The notes beneath the pieces are model-generated. The model had not been told where the DNA came from. It saw only the letters and a list, made by a program, of their open reading frames with translations, and did not search any database. A stretch of DNA of 64,000 nt from Lutispora sp003527145 (GTDB lineage: Bacteria > Bacillota > Clostridia > Lutisporales > Lutisporaceae), in assembly GCA_029983695.1 (NCBI GenBank), contig JASBZB010000005.1, forward strand, positions 1-64,000, in the 5' to 3' direction. The stretch's first letter is position 1, and each line of letters opens with the position of its first letter. The translations under genes and the position numbers were made by a program. Positions 1 to 8,361 of the stretch are shown one piece after another.

Positions 1-1
1 T

Positions 2-247
2 TATAATCCTGTAGAAAATATTGAGCTTATAAAGCTGATAATAAAATATATGAATGATATGCAAGAAGGGAGCCTCGGGCAATTAAAACACCTGATAGCC
101 TTTGTAGAAGATAGAAAGGGGCATGACAGACGGTATAGCATAAATTCAGAAAAGATAAGGACGGATTTGGGTTGGGAGCCATTAATGCCCTTTGAGAAAG
201 GATTATATGACACAATCAGATGGTATGGGAAGGACTTGGCAAAATAA
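2..247 (+). CDS. rmlB: dTDP-glucose 4,6-dehydratase, C-terminal fragment (cut by window edge)
   Basis: The window opens inside this gene; only the last 81 residues are visible. RmlB is a cytosolic NAD-dependent short-chain dehydrogenase that converts dTDP-glucose to dTDP-4-keto-6-deoxyglucose. The visible part matches the family's C-terminal substrate-binding tail: an N-rich YNPVENIE segment, then VEDRKGHDRRYSI, KIRTDLGWEP and a final TIRWY helix. These are diagnostic of nucleotide-sugar 4,6-dehydratases. The next gene is an RmlA-like nucleotidyltransferase 20 bp downstream, so the two form the usual first steps of deoxysugar synthesis. The N-terminal Rossmann domain and catalytic YxxxK lie outside the window, so activity cannot be judged. 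Confidence 0.85.
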   Translation, partial: YNPVENIELIKLIIKYMNDMQEGSLGQLKHLIAFVEDRKGHDRRYSINSEKIRTDLGWEPLMPFEKGLYDTIRWYGKDLAK

Positions 248-267
248 GCTGTATTTTGGTGATGTGT

Positions 268-1023
268 ATGAAAGGTGTAGTTTTAGCCGGAGGCAGAGGA
301 ACCAGGCTTTTGCCCTTGACAAAAAATAAGAATAAGCATTTGCTGCCTTTGGGAAAAGAGCCTATGATATTTAATCCTGTTAAACAGATGATATATTCGG
401 GAATTAAGGAGATCATGGTTATTACCGGTGAAGATGCGATTGATGAAATGAGAGGATTGCTCATTAAATATATGGGTTCTGTCTGCCGGTTTTCTTTTGT
501 TGTTCAGCCTGCTGCCGGAGGCATAGCTGAGGCTCTTTTGCTTTCTGAAGAGTTTTCAAATAATGAACCTTTATTGGTGATACTTGGAGATAATATCGCT
601 GCCCATTCAATTAAGCCCTATGTAGACAAGTATAGAAAACGGAAAGCAGGAGCCATGCTGCTTCTCAAAGATGTAGATGACCCCAAGAGATATGGCATTG
701 CAGGCTTTTGTGATGGGAAGCTGGCAAATATTGTTGAGAAGCCGGTTAGTCCCGAAAGCTCCTTTGCAGTTACGGGTATTTATATGTATGATCATAATGT
801 TTTTCAATATATAAGAGAGACAAAGCCCGCTAATGGAGGAGAATGGGGGATCACGCCCGTTAACCTCAGATACCTGCAGGCAGGCCGTTTAGCTTATGAA
901 AAGCTGAGAGGCTTTTGGATAGATGCAGGTACTGTTGAATCCTATCATTATGCCCATGAGATGCTGTTAAGGATTGAAAATAAAATAATTTGCGGTGATG
1001 AATATGAGGATACCCTTCAATAA
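268..1023 (+). CDS. rmlA: sugar-1-phosphate nucleotidyltransferase (RmlA-like, short form)
   Basis: This gene is predicted to join a sugar 1-phosphate to a nucleoside triphosphate, most likely glucose-1-phosphate to dTTP, feeding RmlB. The N-terminus has the nucleotidyltransferase signature LAGGRGTRLLPLT followed by KHLLPLGKEPMI. Further on are the GDNI metal-binding segment and a VEKP motif. At about 251 residues it is shorter than classical RmlA (about 290) and lacks the C-terminal allosteric extension. I chose ATG 268 because a GGTGAT site lies just upstream and the protein then begins MKGVVLAGG; ATG 262 is the alternative. It overlaps the aminotransferase start, so the two are translationally coupled. 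Nucleotide specificity is inferred from context. Confidence 0.8.
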   Translation: MKGVVLAGGRGTRLLPLTKNKNKHLLPLGKEPMIFNPVKQMIYSGIKEIMVITGEDAIDEMRGLLIKYMGSVCRFSFVVQPAAGGIAEALLLSEEFSNNEPLLVILGDNIAAHSIKPYVDKYRKRKAGAMLLLKDVDDPKRYGIAGFCDGKLANIVEKPVSPESSFAVTGIYMYDHNVFQYIRETKPANGGEWGITPVNLRYLQAGRLAYEKLRGFWIDAGTVESYHYAHEMLLRIENKIICGDEYEDTLQ

Positions 1024-2143
1024 GGAATATCATTTCCAATGTGAAATCCAATATATAAAGGAAGTGCTGGACAAAGGGGCCACGGCAGGTGATGGTTCTT
1101 ATACAAAGCTTGTTGAGGAGCTGCTGGAGACCAGCTTCGATTTTTCCAAAGTGTTTATGACCACTTCCGGGACTCATGCTCTGGAAATGGCAGCCATTGC
1201 TTTGGATCTTAAAGTCGGTGATGAAATCATAATGCCTTCCTATAATTTCCCTTCCATGGCTAACAGTGTAGTCTTAAGAGGTGCAATGCCGGTATTTGCC
1301 GAGATCAGTGAAGATACCATGAATATTGATGCTGCTGATATTGAAAGGCGGATCACGGATAAAACAAAGGGCATATATGTCATCCATTATGCCGGTATAG
1401 GCTGCGATATGGACAGCATCATGGACCTAGCTTCCCAATATAGGCTTTATGTTGTGGAGGATGCGGCTCAGGCCGTAAATGCAGCTTACAAGGGAAGATA
1501 TCTCGGAGGCATTGGATATATGGGATGCCTCAGCTTTCACGGTACTAAAAATTATATTTCCGGAGAGGGAGGAGCCCTTGTATTTAATTCTGAAGATGAA
1601 TCAATGAAGAGGTTCTTGGAAATCGTCAGGCAAAAAGGCACCAACAGAATGGATATGATAAGGGGGCAGGCCTCAAGCTATAGGTGGATGAATGCAGGCT
1701 CCAGCTATTGCCCCTCTGAGGTATTGATGGCAATGCTGTATGGACAGCTTAAAAACCTTGATTTTGTTAAGGCTGCCAGATGCCGTATATTCAACATATA
1801 TATAGAGCAGCTCTCTGATTTGGAAGATAAAGGCATTATTAAGCTGATGAAGGTGCCTTACGGATGTGAACCCAATTATCATATCTTCTATATACTGCTT
1901 AAAAATGAAAAGGAAAGAAGCAGGGTACAGGCAGAGCTTAAGGAAGCCGGAATAGGCACTGCTTTTCATTTTATGCCCTTGCACAGCTCGCCTATGGGGA
2001 GGTCCTTAGGGTTCAAGCCAGAAGATTTGCCTGCCACGGAAGATCTTAGCAGCAGGCTTTTAAGATTGCCTATTTATACAGGAATGGAAGTTAATGAGGT
2101 GGAATATGTGGTCTGTAATTTGAGAGAATCCCTAATGAGGTAA
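1004..2143 (+). CDS. wecE: dTDP-4-amino-4,6-dideoxygalactose transaminase
   Basis: A PLP-dependent DegT/DnrJ/EryC1-family aminotransferase that would convert dTDP-4-keto-6-deoxyglucose to dTDP-4-amino-4,6-dideoxygalactose. It matches WecE along its length. Visible features are the RIPFNK start, a TSGTHALEMA segment, GDEIIMPSYNF, VHY-like VIHYAGIGCDMD, VVEDAAQA (the PLP-ring Asp) and FHGTKNY, where Lys about 182 should form the Schiff base. Length (379 residues) equals the family norm. ATG 1004 is preferred since GGTGAT sits 4 nt upstream and the product then starts as in WecE; ATG 998 and GTG 995 are in frame. The start overlaps the end of the rmlA-like gene by 20 bp, and the GT2 gene begins 5 bp after the stop. 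Confidence 0.88.
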   Translation: MRIPFNKEYHFQCEIQYIKEVLDKGATAGDGSYTKLVEELLETSFDFSKVFMTTSGTHALEMAAIALDLKVGDEIIMPSYNFPSMANSVVLRGAMPVFAEISEDTMNIDAADIERRITDKTKGIYVIHYAGIGCDMDSIMDLASQYRLYVVEDAAQAVNAAYKGRYLGGIGYMGCLSFHGTKNYISGEGGALVFNSEDESMKRFLEIVRQKGTNRMDMIRGQASSYRWMNAGSSYCPSEVLMAMLYGQLKNLDFVKAARCRIFNIYIEQLSDLEDKGIIKLMKVPYGCEPNYHIFYILLKNEKERSRVQAELKEAGIGTAFHFMPLHSSPMGRSLGFKPEDLPATEDLSSRLLRLPIYTGMEVNEVEYVVCNLRESLMR

Positions 2144-2148
2144 TATTT

Positions 2149-2883
2149 ATGAAAAAATGTATTTCTGTAGTAGTACCTGTATATAACAGTCAAAATACTC
2201 TTGAGGAACTTGCTTCGCGGATAATCAACGCAATAAATGCAATGGATATTAACATTGAGCTGATTTTTGTGGATGACTGCAGCAAGGATGAAAGCTTTAG
2301 CATCATGATGAGGATTTATGATAGCTTTCCCAAAACAAAGATAATCAGACTCCAATCAAATTATGGCCAGCAGAATGCATTGCTATGCGGCATAAGACAT
2401 GCACAGGGTGATTATATCATTACTATGGATGATGATTTGCAGCATCCTCCGGAAGAAATCCCAAAACTTATGAATAAGATAATGGAGGGCTTTGATGTTG
2501 TATATGGCATACCCAAAGAAAAAATGCATAGGAAATATAGAAATTTCGGCTCCATGCTTACTGACAGACTATTTAATATAATATGCAGGAAGCCTTCTGG
2601 AGCACGTGTAAGCAGCTTTAGGGTCATGACAAGCGACATAGCAAAGAAAGTTCAAAAATGCAGCAAATCATTTGTATATATATCTGCCATTACACTGGAG
2701 CATACAAAAAATATAGGAAACGTCACCGTGATGCACAACAAAAGGGCCATAGGCCGTTCAAATTATAACTTTATAAAGCTTTTCAAATTATTCATAAAGT
2801 TGGCATTATATTATTCTTGTGCAGGGAATATGAAGCTTCTCAATAGGAAGCCTCAATATATCATTTCGGATGTAAAACCATGA
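2149..2883 (+). CDS. family 2 glycosyltransferase, polyprenyl-phosphate sugar type
   Basis: A GT-A fold glycosyltransferase of the DPM1/ArnC/GtrB type. It has the N-terminal VVVPVYNSQ nucleotide-binding strand, a VDDCSKD motif, a SNYGQQNALLCGI segment, the metal-binding DDDLQHPP motif and a later R-rich acceptor region. ArnC-like enzymes load an amino-deoxysugar on undecaprenyl phosphate at the cytosolic face of the membrane, which fits a gene directly after WecE. At 244 residues it lacks the two C-terminal membrane helices of ArnC/GtrB; only one hydrophobic stretch remains near residues 205-220. It could instead be a soluble or monotopic enzyme. Its stop codon is followed at once by the ribosome site of the ATP-grasp gene. 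Confidence 0.8.
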   Translation: MKKCISVVVPVYNSQNTLEELASRIINAINAMDINIELIFVDDCSKDESFSIMMRIYDSFPKTKIIRLQSNYGQQNALLCGIRHAQGDYIITMDDDLQHPPEEIPKLMNKIMEGFDVVYGIPKEKMHRKYRNFGSMLTDRLFNIICRKPSGARVSSFRVMTSDIAKKVQKCSKSFVYISAITLEHTKNIGNVTVMHNKRAIGRSNYNFIKLFKLFIKLALYYSCAGNMKLLNRKPQYIISDVKP

Positions 2884-2894
2884 GGAGGGCTTTT

Positions 2895-4136
2895 ATGAAC
2901 ATATTGATTTTAGGAGGCGGCAGTTGTCAGCTGAACGCTGTAAAAAGATGCAAGGACAGAGGCTGCAAGGTAGTTGTAGCGGACTATCTGGAAAATGCTC
3001 CGGGGAAAAAATATGCAGATCATTCCGATATGGCCAGCACCTTTGATGGAGAGGATTGCTTGAAAGTAGCTTTGAAATATAGTGTTGACGGTGTTTTTAC
3101 ATTAGGAACCGACCAGCCTGTTTATACGGCGGCATATGTTGCAGACAAACTCGGACTCCCTTTCTTTATTGATATAGATACAGCCAAGGCTGTGACCAAT
3201 AAAAAGGTGATGAAGGATATTTTCATCAAAAACAATATTCCTACCATCAAATACAAGATACTCAAAGAGGATTTCTCTTGTGACGATATTAATGGGTTAA
3301 AGCCTCCTTTTGTCATAAAACCCTTGGACAGCCAAGGGCAAAGAGGTGTATACAAGGTTAACGATATAAACGGCATAAGAGAGCATATGGAGGAGGTATT
3401 AAGCTTTTCCCGTGAGAAAGAGATCCTTGCGGAGGAATTTTATGAAAGCGATGAAATTACAGTAAGCGGTTGGGTTAAACAAGGACAGCCTCATATACTG
3501 ACTGTTACCGATAGAGTGACCTTTTCAAGGGGAAAGCATATCGGAATCTGTGCTGCTCATAGATATCCTTCCAAGTATTTAAAGGAACGCTTTGAAGAAA
3601 TAAAGGATATAACGAATAGGATCACTGAGGCATTTGGAATCAAAGAAGGCCCCATATATTATCAAATGCTTATAGGAGATCAGGGTGTCTTGGTCAATGA
3701 GATTGCCTGCCGTATAGGAGGGGCCTATGAGGATATATTCATTCCTCACATAACGGCTGTCCCTGTCTTGGATATGCTCATAGACGGCAGTCTTGGCCTT
3801 GAAATAGACTACAGCTTATTGGACCGTTACGATATTTTGAAGTCCAATTCCTATCTTGCTGTCTATATGCTGTTTATAAAACCGGGTAAAATCGGTCTTA
3901 TGACAAGAATGGAGGAAATACTTTCTTTACCGGGAGTAATAGGAGGCAGCTATAACTTTGCCGAGGGAGATTGCATAGGTGAAATCAGTGATGCAAGATT
4001 CAGAGCAGGAGCTGTAATAATATCCGGTAAAGATGAGGAAGAATATATTCATAATGTAAAAAATGCACTGGACCATATAAAGATAAAAGATGAAAAAGGA
4101 AGAGATCTTTTAATAAGGTTTGAGGGCGTTCAATAA
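2895..4136 (+). CDS. ATP-grasp domain ligase
   Basis: An ATP-grasp enzyme of about 413 residues related to the PurK/CarB/biotin carboxylase fold. The N-terminus ILILGGGSCQLNAVKR is a pre-ATP-grasp Rossmann domain. The ATP-binding core follows: KPPFVIKPLDSQGQRGV (phosphate loop), EEFYESDEITVSGW, then VNEIACRIGGAYED with the metal-binding Glu and Asn-type residues. Such enzymes join a carboxylate to an amine or thiol through an acyl phosphate. Given the preceding aminosugar genes, it may attach an amino or carboxylic acid to the 4-amino sugar, which is inference. ATG 2895 is chosen because GAGGAGGG sits 5-6 nt upstream; an upstream ATG at 2880 overlaps the GT2 stop but has no such site. Confidence 0.75.
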   Translation: MNILILGGGSCQLNAVKRCKDRGCKVVVADYLENAPGKKYADHSDMASTFDGEDCLKVALKYSVDGVFTLGTDQPVYTAAYVADKLGLPFFIDIDTAKAVTNKKVMKDIFIKNNIPTIKYKILKEDFSCDDINGLKPPFVIKPLDSQGQRGVYKVNDINGIREHMEEVLSFSREKEILAEEFYESDEITVSGWVKQGQPHILTVTDRVTFSRGKHIGICAAHRYPSKYLKERFEEIKDITNRITEAFGIKEGPIYYQMLIGDQGVLVNEIACRIGGAYEDIFIPHITAVPVLDMLIDGSLGLEIDYSLLDRYDILKSNSYLAVYMLFIKPGKIGLMTRMEEILSLPGVIGGSYNFAEGDCIGEISDARFRAGAVIISGKDEEEYIHNVKNALDHIKIKDEKGRDLLIRFEGVQ

Positions 4137-4164
4137 TATTCTATGCATAAGAGGAAGGGTACAG

Positions 4165-5142
4165 ATGAAAAAAGACTCATTTATTAAATTTATTGGAATA
4201 GTATCTGCAATGGTATTTTGTGTTGGGGCATGCAGCCTTCCTGCAAAATCAAATACCTCAGAGAAATCCATAACCATTGCAGAACAGTATGGTCTTGCCT
4301 ATGCACCTCTGGAAATAGTTAAGGAACAAAAACTGCTGGAAAAAAATTTGCCGGGGGTCAAGGTCAGCTGGAGACAGCTTGGAAACACTGCCGCTATACG
4401 AGAAGCTATGATGGCCGGGGAAGTAGATGCTGGCTTTATGGCTATTCCTCCATTTCTCATAGGATATGATAAAGGAATGAAATGGGGTATATTCAGCGGC
4501 TTGTCATCGGTGCCAACGGCATTGGTGAGCAATAATCCGAGAGTGCTGTCGCTGGGGGATATAAGCAGCAGCGACAGAATAGCATTACCCCAGCCTGGAA
4601 GTGTGCAGCATATTTTATTATCTATGGCATGTGAAAAACAATTCGGCGATGCCCATAGATTTGATAACATATTAGTCACCCTATCTCACCCTGATGCCAC
4701 TAACGCTTTGCTTTCAGGAAAAGATATCACCGCTCATTTCACAACGCCTCCCTATATGCAAAAGGAGCTGGCTTCACCGGGAATACATATAGTCCTCGAT
4801 GGCAAGGAGGCACTGGGGAAGGATTTTACTTTTATTGTTGGAGTAGCTGCGGAAGCATTTAGAAAGGGCAAGACTGAAGCATATCAAGCAATGATCAAAT
4901 CCGTTGATGAGGCTGTAGAATATATTAAAGCAAACCCTGACGAAAGCATAAAAATATTGGCAAAAGCCTATGGAATGGAAGAGAAGGAAGTAAATGAATA
5001 CATGAATACGGCTGGAGCATCATACAGCACTGAGGTATCAGGAATTAAGGAATTCGGAGAGTTTATGAGCAAAAATGGATATATCAAAAATATGCCTGCT
5101 GAAAAAGATATTGTATGGGATGATGAAATTCATGAAAAATAA
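4165..5142 (+). CDS. ABC transporter substrate-binding lipoprotein (NMT1/SsuA family)
   Basis: The extracytoplasmic receptor of an ABC importer. Residues 1-24 form a lipoprotein signal (MKKDSF, hydrophobic core, FCVGAC lipobox). The mature protein has the NMT1/SsuA/TauA fold: ITIAEQYGLAYAPLEIVKEQ at the start, GNTAAIREAMMAGEVDAGFM in lobe 1, then a C-terminal helical part. Such proteins bind taurine, alkanesulfonates, nitrate, bicarbonate or thiamine precursors; the ligand cannot be read from sequence. No TPP or other riboswitch lies upstream, only 28 nt from the ATP-grasp gene, so transcription probably continues from the polysaccharide genes. ATG 4165 follows GAGGAAGGG. The permease start lies inside the end of this gene. 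Confidence 0.85.
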   Translation: MKKDSFIKFIGIVSAMVFCVGACSLPAKSNTSEKSITIAEQYGLAYAPLEIVKEQKLLEKNLPGVKVSWRQLGNTAAIREAMMAGEVDAGFMAIPPFLIGYDKGMKWGIFSGLSSVPTALVSNNPRVLSLGDISSSDRIALPQPGSVQHILLSMACEKQFGDAHRFDNILVTLSHPDATNALLSGKDITAHFTTPPYMQKELASPGIHIVLDGKEALGKDFTFIVGVAAEAFRKGKTEAYQAMIKSVDEAVEYIKANPDESIKILAKAYGMEEKEVNEYMNTAGASYSTEVSGIKEFGEFMSKNGYIKNMPAEKDIVWDDEIHEK

Positions 5143-5890
5143 AGCAATATGGTTTATGATGATACTTATAACATGGCAGCTCATATACTATACAGGAGTT
5201 TTTGATCCCTTAATATTTCCATCCTTGGGCCAGATACTTCAAGCCTTGAAGGAATCCGTCACAAGTGGAAATATTATCAATGAATTGCTTTATTCCATAG
5301 AGTTAATAAGCTTAGGCATGATATTAGGCATTGCTTTTTCTGCGGTTATGGTGATTTTATCTTTGAAAAGTGCTATATTTGAAAGCTTTGTAGACGCTAT
5401 GATTTCCATCATACATCCTCTGCCCGGTATTGCACTTTTGCCCCTGGTTATTTTATGGTTCGGGACGGGGAGCAAATCGGTTATTTTTATAATTTTCCAT
5501 TCTGTTCTTTGGCCTCTGCTCTTAAATCTTAAGACAGGCATAAAAAGCATACCCGGAATATATGGTGAAACAGCCCAATTAATAGGAGTCGCAGGCATTG
5601 ATAAATTTAAGGATATTTATATTCCTGCATCTATGCCTTATATTATTGCAGGCTTAAAAATATCGTGGGCCAGAGCCTGGAGAGCCCTAATCAGCGCAGA
5701 GATGATTTTTGGCGCTGCAGGAGGAAAAGGCGGAATAGGCTGGTATATTTTTAAGCAAAGAGTGTTTATGGACACGCCGGGTATGTTTGCGGGGCTAATA
5801 GTAATTATTGTTATGGGAGTAATTGTTGAAGAACTGCTATTTACTGTTTTGGAAAAGCAGACCATCAGGAAATGGGGAATGAGTAAATGA
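5132..5890 (+). CDS. ABC transporter permease (SsuC/TauC family)
   Basis: The membrane subunit of the importer, BPD_transp_1 superfamily. About six hydrophobic segments are visible, beginning WFMMILITWQLIYYTGV. The cytoplasmic EAA loop is present as GVAGIDKFKDIYIPASMPYI, which contacts the ATPase, followed by SWARAWRALISAEMIFG, characteristic of SsuC/TauC. Starts at 5120, 5123 and 5132 are all in frame and all overlap the receptor gene; I list 5132 because the protein then starts MKNKAIWF with a normal first helix. The stop overlaps the ATPase start as ATGA, so all three subunits are coupled. Substrate unknown. Confidence 0.85.
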   Translation: MKNKAIWFMMILITWQLIYYTGVFDPLIFPSLGQILQALKESVTSGNIINELLYSIELISLGMILGIAFSAVMVILSLKSAIFESFVDAMISIIHPLPGIALLPLVILWFGTGSKSVIFIIFHSVLWPLLLNLKTGIKSIPGIYGETAQLIGVAGIDKFKDIYIPASMPYIIAGLKISWARAWRALISAEMIFGAAGGKGGIGWYIFKQRVFMDTPGMFAGLIVIIVMGVIVEELLFTVLEKQTIRKWGMSK

Positions 5891-6618
5891 GCTGTGTTTT
5901 AGAAATCCAAGGCTTGGGGAAATCCTATAACGGCGTTAATATATTGAAGGATTTTGATTTGAAGCTTATCAGGGGTGAAGTTTTAAGCATTCTGGGTCCC
6001 TCAGGCTGTGGAAAGTCAACCTTGCTAAGGCTTATAGCCGGGCTTGAGCAGCCTGAAGAGGGAAGCATCAGGGTAGAAGCAGAGCATGGAAATACCGGTA
6101 AAGCCTTTATGATATTTCAGGACTTTGATCAACTGTTTCCCTGGAGAACCGTATTGGACAATGTAATATACCCTATGGGGATAAGAAAGATATATGCCTC
6201 TGACAAAGAGCGGAATGAAGCAGCCTTGGAAATGCTGGACATGGTTGAATACAAGGATTCTATCAGCAAATACCCTCATCAGCTGTCCGGAGGAATGAAG
6301 CAAAAAGTAGCACTTGCACGAGCATTGTGCCTGAATCCTGATTTGCTTTTGATGGATGAACCCTTTGCAAGCCTGGATGCTCAAACAAGAAACTCTATGC
6401 AGGAGCTTTTATTGAGAATATGGAAAAGGAAAGGATTGACCATACTTTTTGTTACCCATGACATTTATGAGGCTCTTGCCATATCTGACAGAATCCTTGT
6501 CATGGGGAATAAGGGAGAGGGCATAAAGACCCGGATGAAATTAGAGGGAGCAAAGCCCAGGAACTACGGAAGCCCTGAGCTTATGAAGCTTTGGAAAGAA
6601 ATATATGAGTTATTGTAG
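5887..6618 (+). CDS. ABC transporter ATP-binding protein (SsuB/TauB family)
   Basis: The cytoplasmic ATPase of the importer, 243 residues. Walker A is GPSGCGKST, the Q-loop lies in FQDFDQLFPWRTV, the signature is LSGGMKQKVALARAL, Walker B is LLLMDEPFASLD and the switch His lies in FVTHDIYEA. FPWRTVLDNV is typical of SsuB/TauB-type ATPases. All catalytic residues are present, so the importer should work. It starts at ATG 5887 overlapping the permease stop. Its 3' end overlaps the convergent membrane glycosyltransferase gene by 9 bp, and no separate terminator is visible between them. Confidence 0.88.
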   Translation: MSCVLEIQGLGKSYNGVNILKDFDLKLIRGEVLSILGPSGCGKSTLLRLIAGLEQPEEGSIRVEAEHGNTGKAFMIFQDFDQLFPWRTVLDNVIYPMGIRKIYASDKERNEAALEMLDMVEYKDSISKYPHQLSGGMKQKVALARALCLNPDLLLMDEPFASLDAQTRNSMQELLLRIWKRKGLTILFVTHDIYEALAISDRILVMGNKGEGIKTRMKLEGAKPRNYGSPELMKLWKEIYELL

Positions 6619-8157
6619 CACTTTATATATCTTGACAAACCAATCTCCTTTATTTACATAACGGGCTATCCTTATACCATAGGTACTATCGGTGAACTCA
6701 TGAATCAGAACGCACTTATTCTCCATGAAGCTTTTCATGTCCTCATAATATGACAAGCTGCCATATAATCCGTTCCATTTCGGCCTTTGCTCATATATGA
6801 CCTCCATTTCCTCAGAATAAATGATGTATTCAATATGGTTCTTTCTTATATAATCTTCGAAGCTTATTCCGTAATCCTGAAGATAACCAAGGTTTCTGTA
6901 GTCAAACAACCTTCCATTGTTAAAATAATACTCTGCATTCAAGTTGGCAAGCACATTGCTGCCTTTATCAACATAATGAGATATTTCCTCCAGATATCTA
7001 TCATAACTATTGTTCAGATAAGGAAGCACATTGAAAACAGTAGAGCAAAGCAAAGCAGCGCCGATGAGCAAAGCGAAAAAATTGGTCCCACGGTTTTTCA
7101 TACATGAGAACAGGGCCGCCGCTAATAAATAAAAGAATGGAAACAGGAGTACCACACTTGTCTGATTATATCTGCCGATAAGTATGATTCCCGTATTTAT
7201 GCCTAATATGGATAGCAGCAGGTAAGTTAGGGTAGTCTTCAAGCTTTTATCCTTGCTTTTTTTAATCATTATCAGGGCTGCAGCAATCAGCAATGGGAAG
7301 AGAATCAGCTGAAATCTGATATCAGGGGTATAATAGGTTCCGCTTATGCCGTAATAAAGCTTCTGATAAAAAAATTTTATTTCTACAACCTTTGATGTTA
7401 TGGGATTGAACACCTCAAATTCGCTGCCGTAGGAAGCATAATTCCTGAAAAAATCAGGATCAAAATAAAGGCTGAGGCCAACAAAAAAACTAGCAAAGAC
7501 GGCAAGGGTTAAAATGTAGATAAGAACACTTTTTATGCTGGATTTTTTAAGACAGAATACATCGTAAGCGTACATAAACAGAAAGGGCAGAGATATGATA
7601 AAGCTATTGGGATGGATGCCTATGGCTGCACCAATAATTGAGGCGATTATAATATCATCCTTAAGCTTGTTTTTTTCGGGTCTGCTTATGAATCTATAAA
7701 AGGCAAGAAGGCAGAAAAAGAGTATGATTATCTCCTGCCTTGCAAAATGCGATGCATATATAAACTGCACATCTGATGCTAAGAAGAATGCGGCTGAAAA
7801 AGCCAATGCTTTACTATCCAGCAGTTTTCCGGCAGTCAGGTAAACCAAGGCTAAGCACAGCATGCCAAAGAGCAATGATATAAATCTGAAAGTAAAGATA
7901 CTATAGCCTGTAAGTTTGATAAAAAAAATCTGAAGGCTGTGAAACAATATTTTAATTGCATGGGGATTCCTTGGCTTCAAATCAAAAAAGGCTTCTGTTA
8001 CCCCAAAGCTGCCTTTCTCCAATATATTTCTTGATAAACCGCTTAGCCAGGATTCATCAGAATGAACGAAGGGAAAATCAGTCAAAAAATACAGGTTGAT
8101 TGAGAAATAAAAAACAATCAATAAAACCACAATAAATTTATTTGCTAAAAATTTCAT
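6610..8157 (-). CDS. membrane glycosyltransferase, PMT/ArnT-like (GT39/GT83 clan)
   Basis: A 515-residue integral membrane protein with roughly ten or more hydrophobic segments. After the first helix comes FPFVHSDESWLSGLSRN, holding the acidic DE pair typical of the first external loop of PMT/ArnT-type glycosyltransferases. A conserved HFARQEI segment and a C-terminal soluble domain follow. Family members use polyprenyl-phosphate sugars as donors on the outer face of the membrane. Paired with the GT2 at 2149 this would give a load-and-transfer system (ArnC/ArnT logic) for the aminosugar, although it is on the opposite strand and its acceptor is unknown. The ATG is followed at once by a hydrophobic segment. 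Confidence 0.72.
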   Translation of the reverse strand: MKFLANKFIVVLLIVFYFSINLYFLTDFPFVHSDESWLSGLSRNILEKGSFGVTEAFFDLKPRNPHAIKILFHSLQIFFIKLTGYSIFTFRFISLLFGMLCLALVYLTAGKLLDSKALAFSAAFFLASDVQFIYASHFARQEIIILFFCLLAFYRFISRPEKNKLKDDIIIASIIGAAIGIHPNSFIISLPFLFMYAYDVFCLKKSSIKSVLIYILTLAVFASFFVGLSLYFDPDFFRNYASYGSEFEVFNPITSKVVEIKFFYQKLYYGISGTYYTPDIRFQLILFPLLIAAALIMIKKSKDKSLKTTLTYLLLSILGINTGIILIGRYNQTSVVLLFPFFYLLAAALFSCMKNRGTNFFALLIGAALLCSTVFNVLPYLNNSYDRYLEEISHYVDKGSNVLANLNAEYYFNNGRLFDYRNLGYLQDYGISFEDYIRKNHIEYIIYSEEMEVIYEQRPKWNGLYGSLSYYEDMKSFMENKCVLIHEFTDSTYGIRIARYVNKGDWFVKIYKVLQ

Positions 8158-8361
8158 AGCTGTCCCCTTCTTGTATAAAAGCCATTTTTAGTTTATTATA
8201 TCAAATATCATTCAAATAATATGGGGATTTCATACTTTTAATATTAATAAATCATATATAGCATATCAAACTCTTATATCGAAAGAGCATCGGTATAAAG
8301 TATAATTTAATCGAAGGTTTGTGTAATTATTAACAAATTAGTAGAATAAGGGGGTAAGCCT

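Noticed and set aside
4137..4164. Thiamine riboswitch before the NMT1-like importer
   Set aside because: Only 28 nt separate it from the preceding gene, and no TPP-box sequence is visible.
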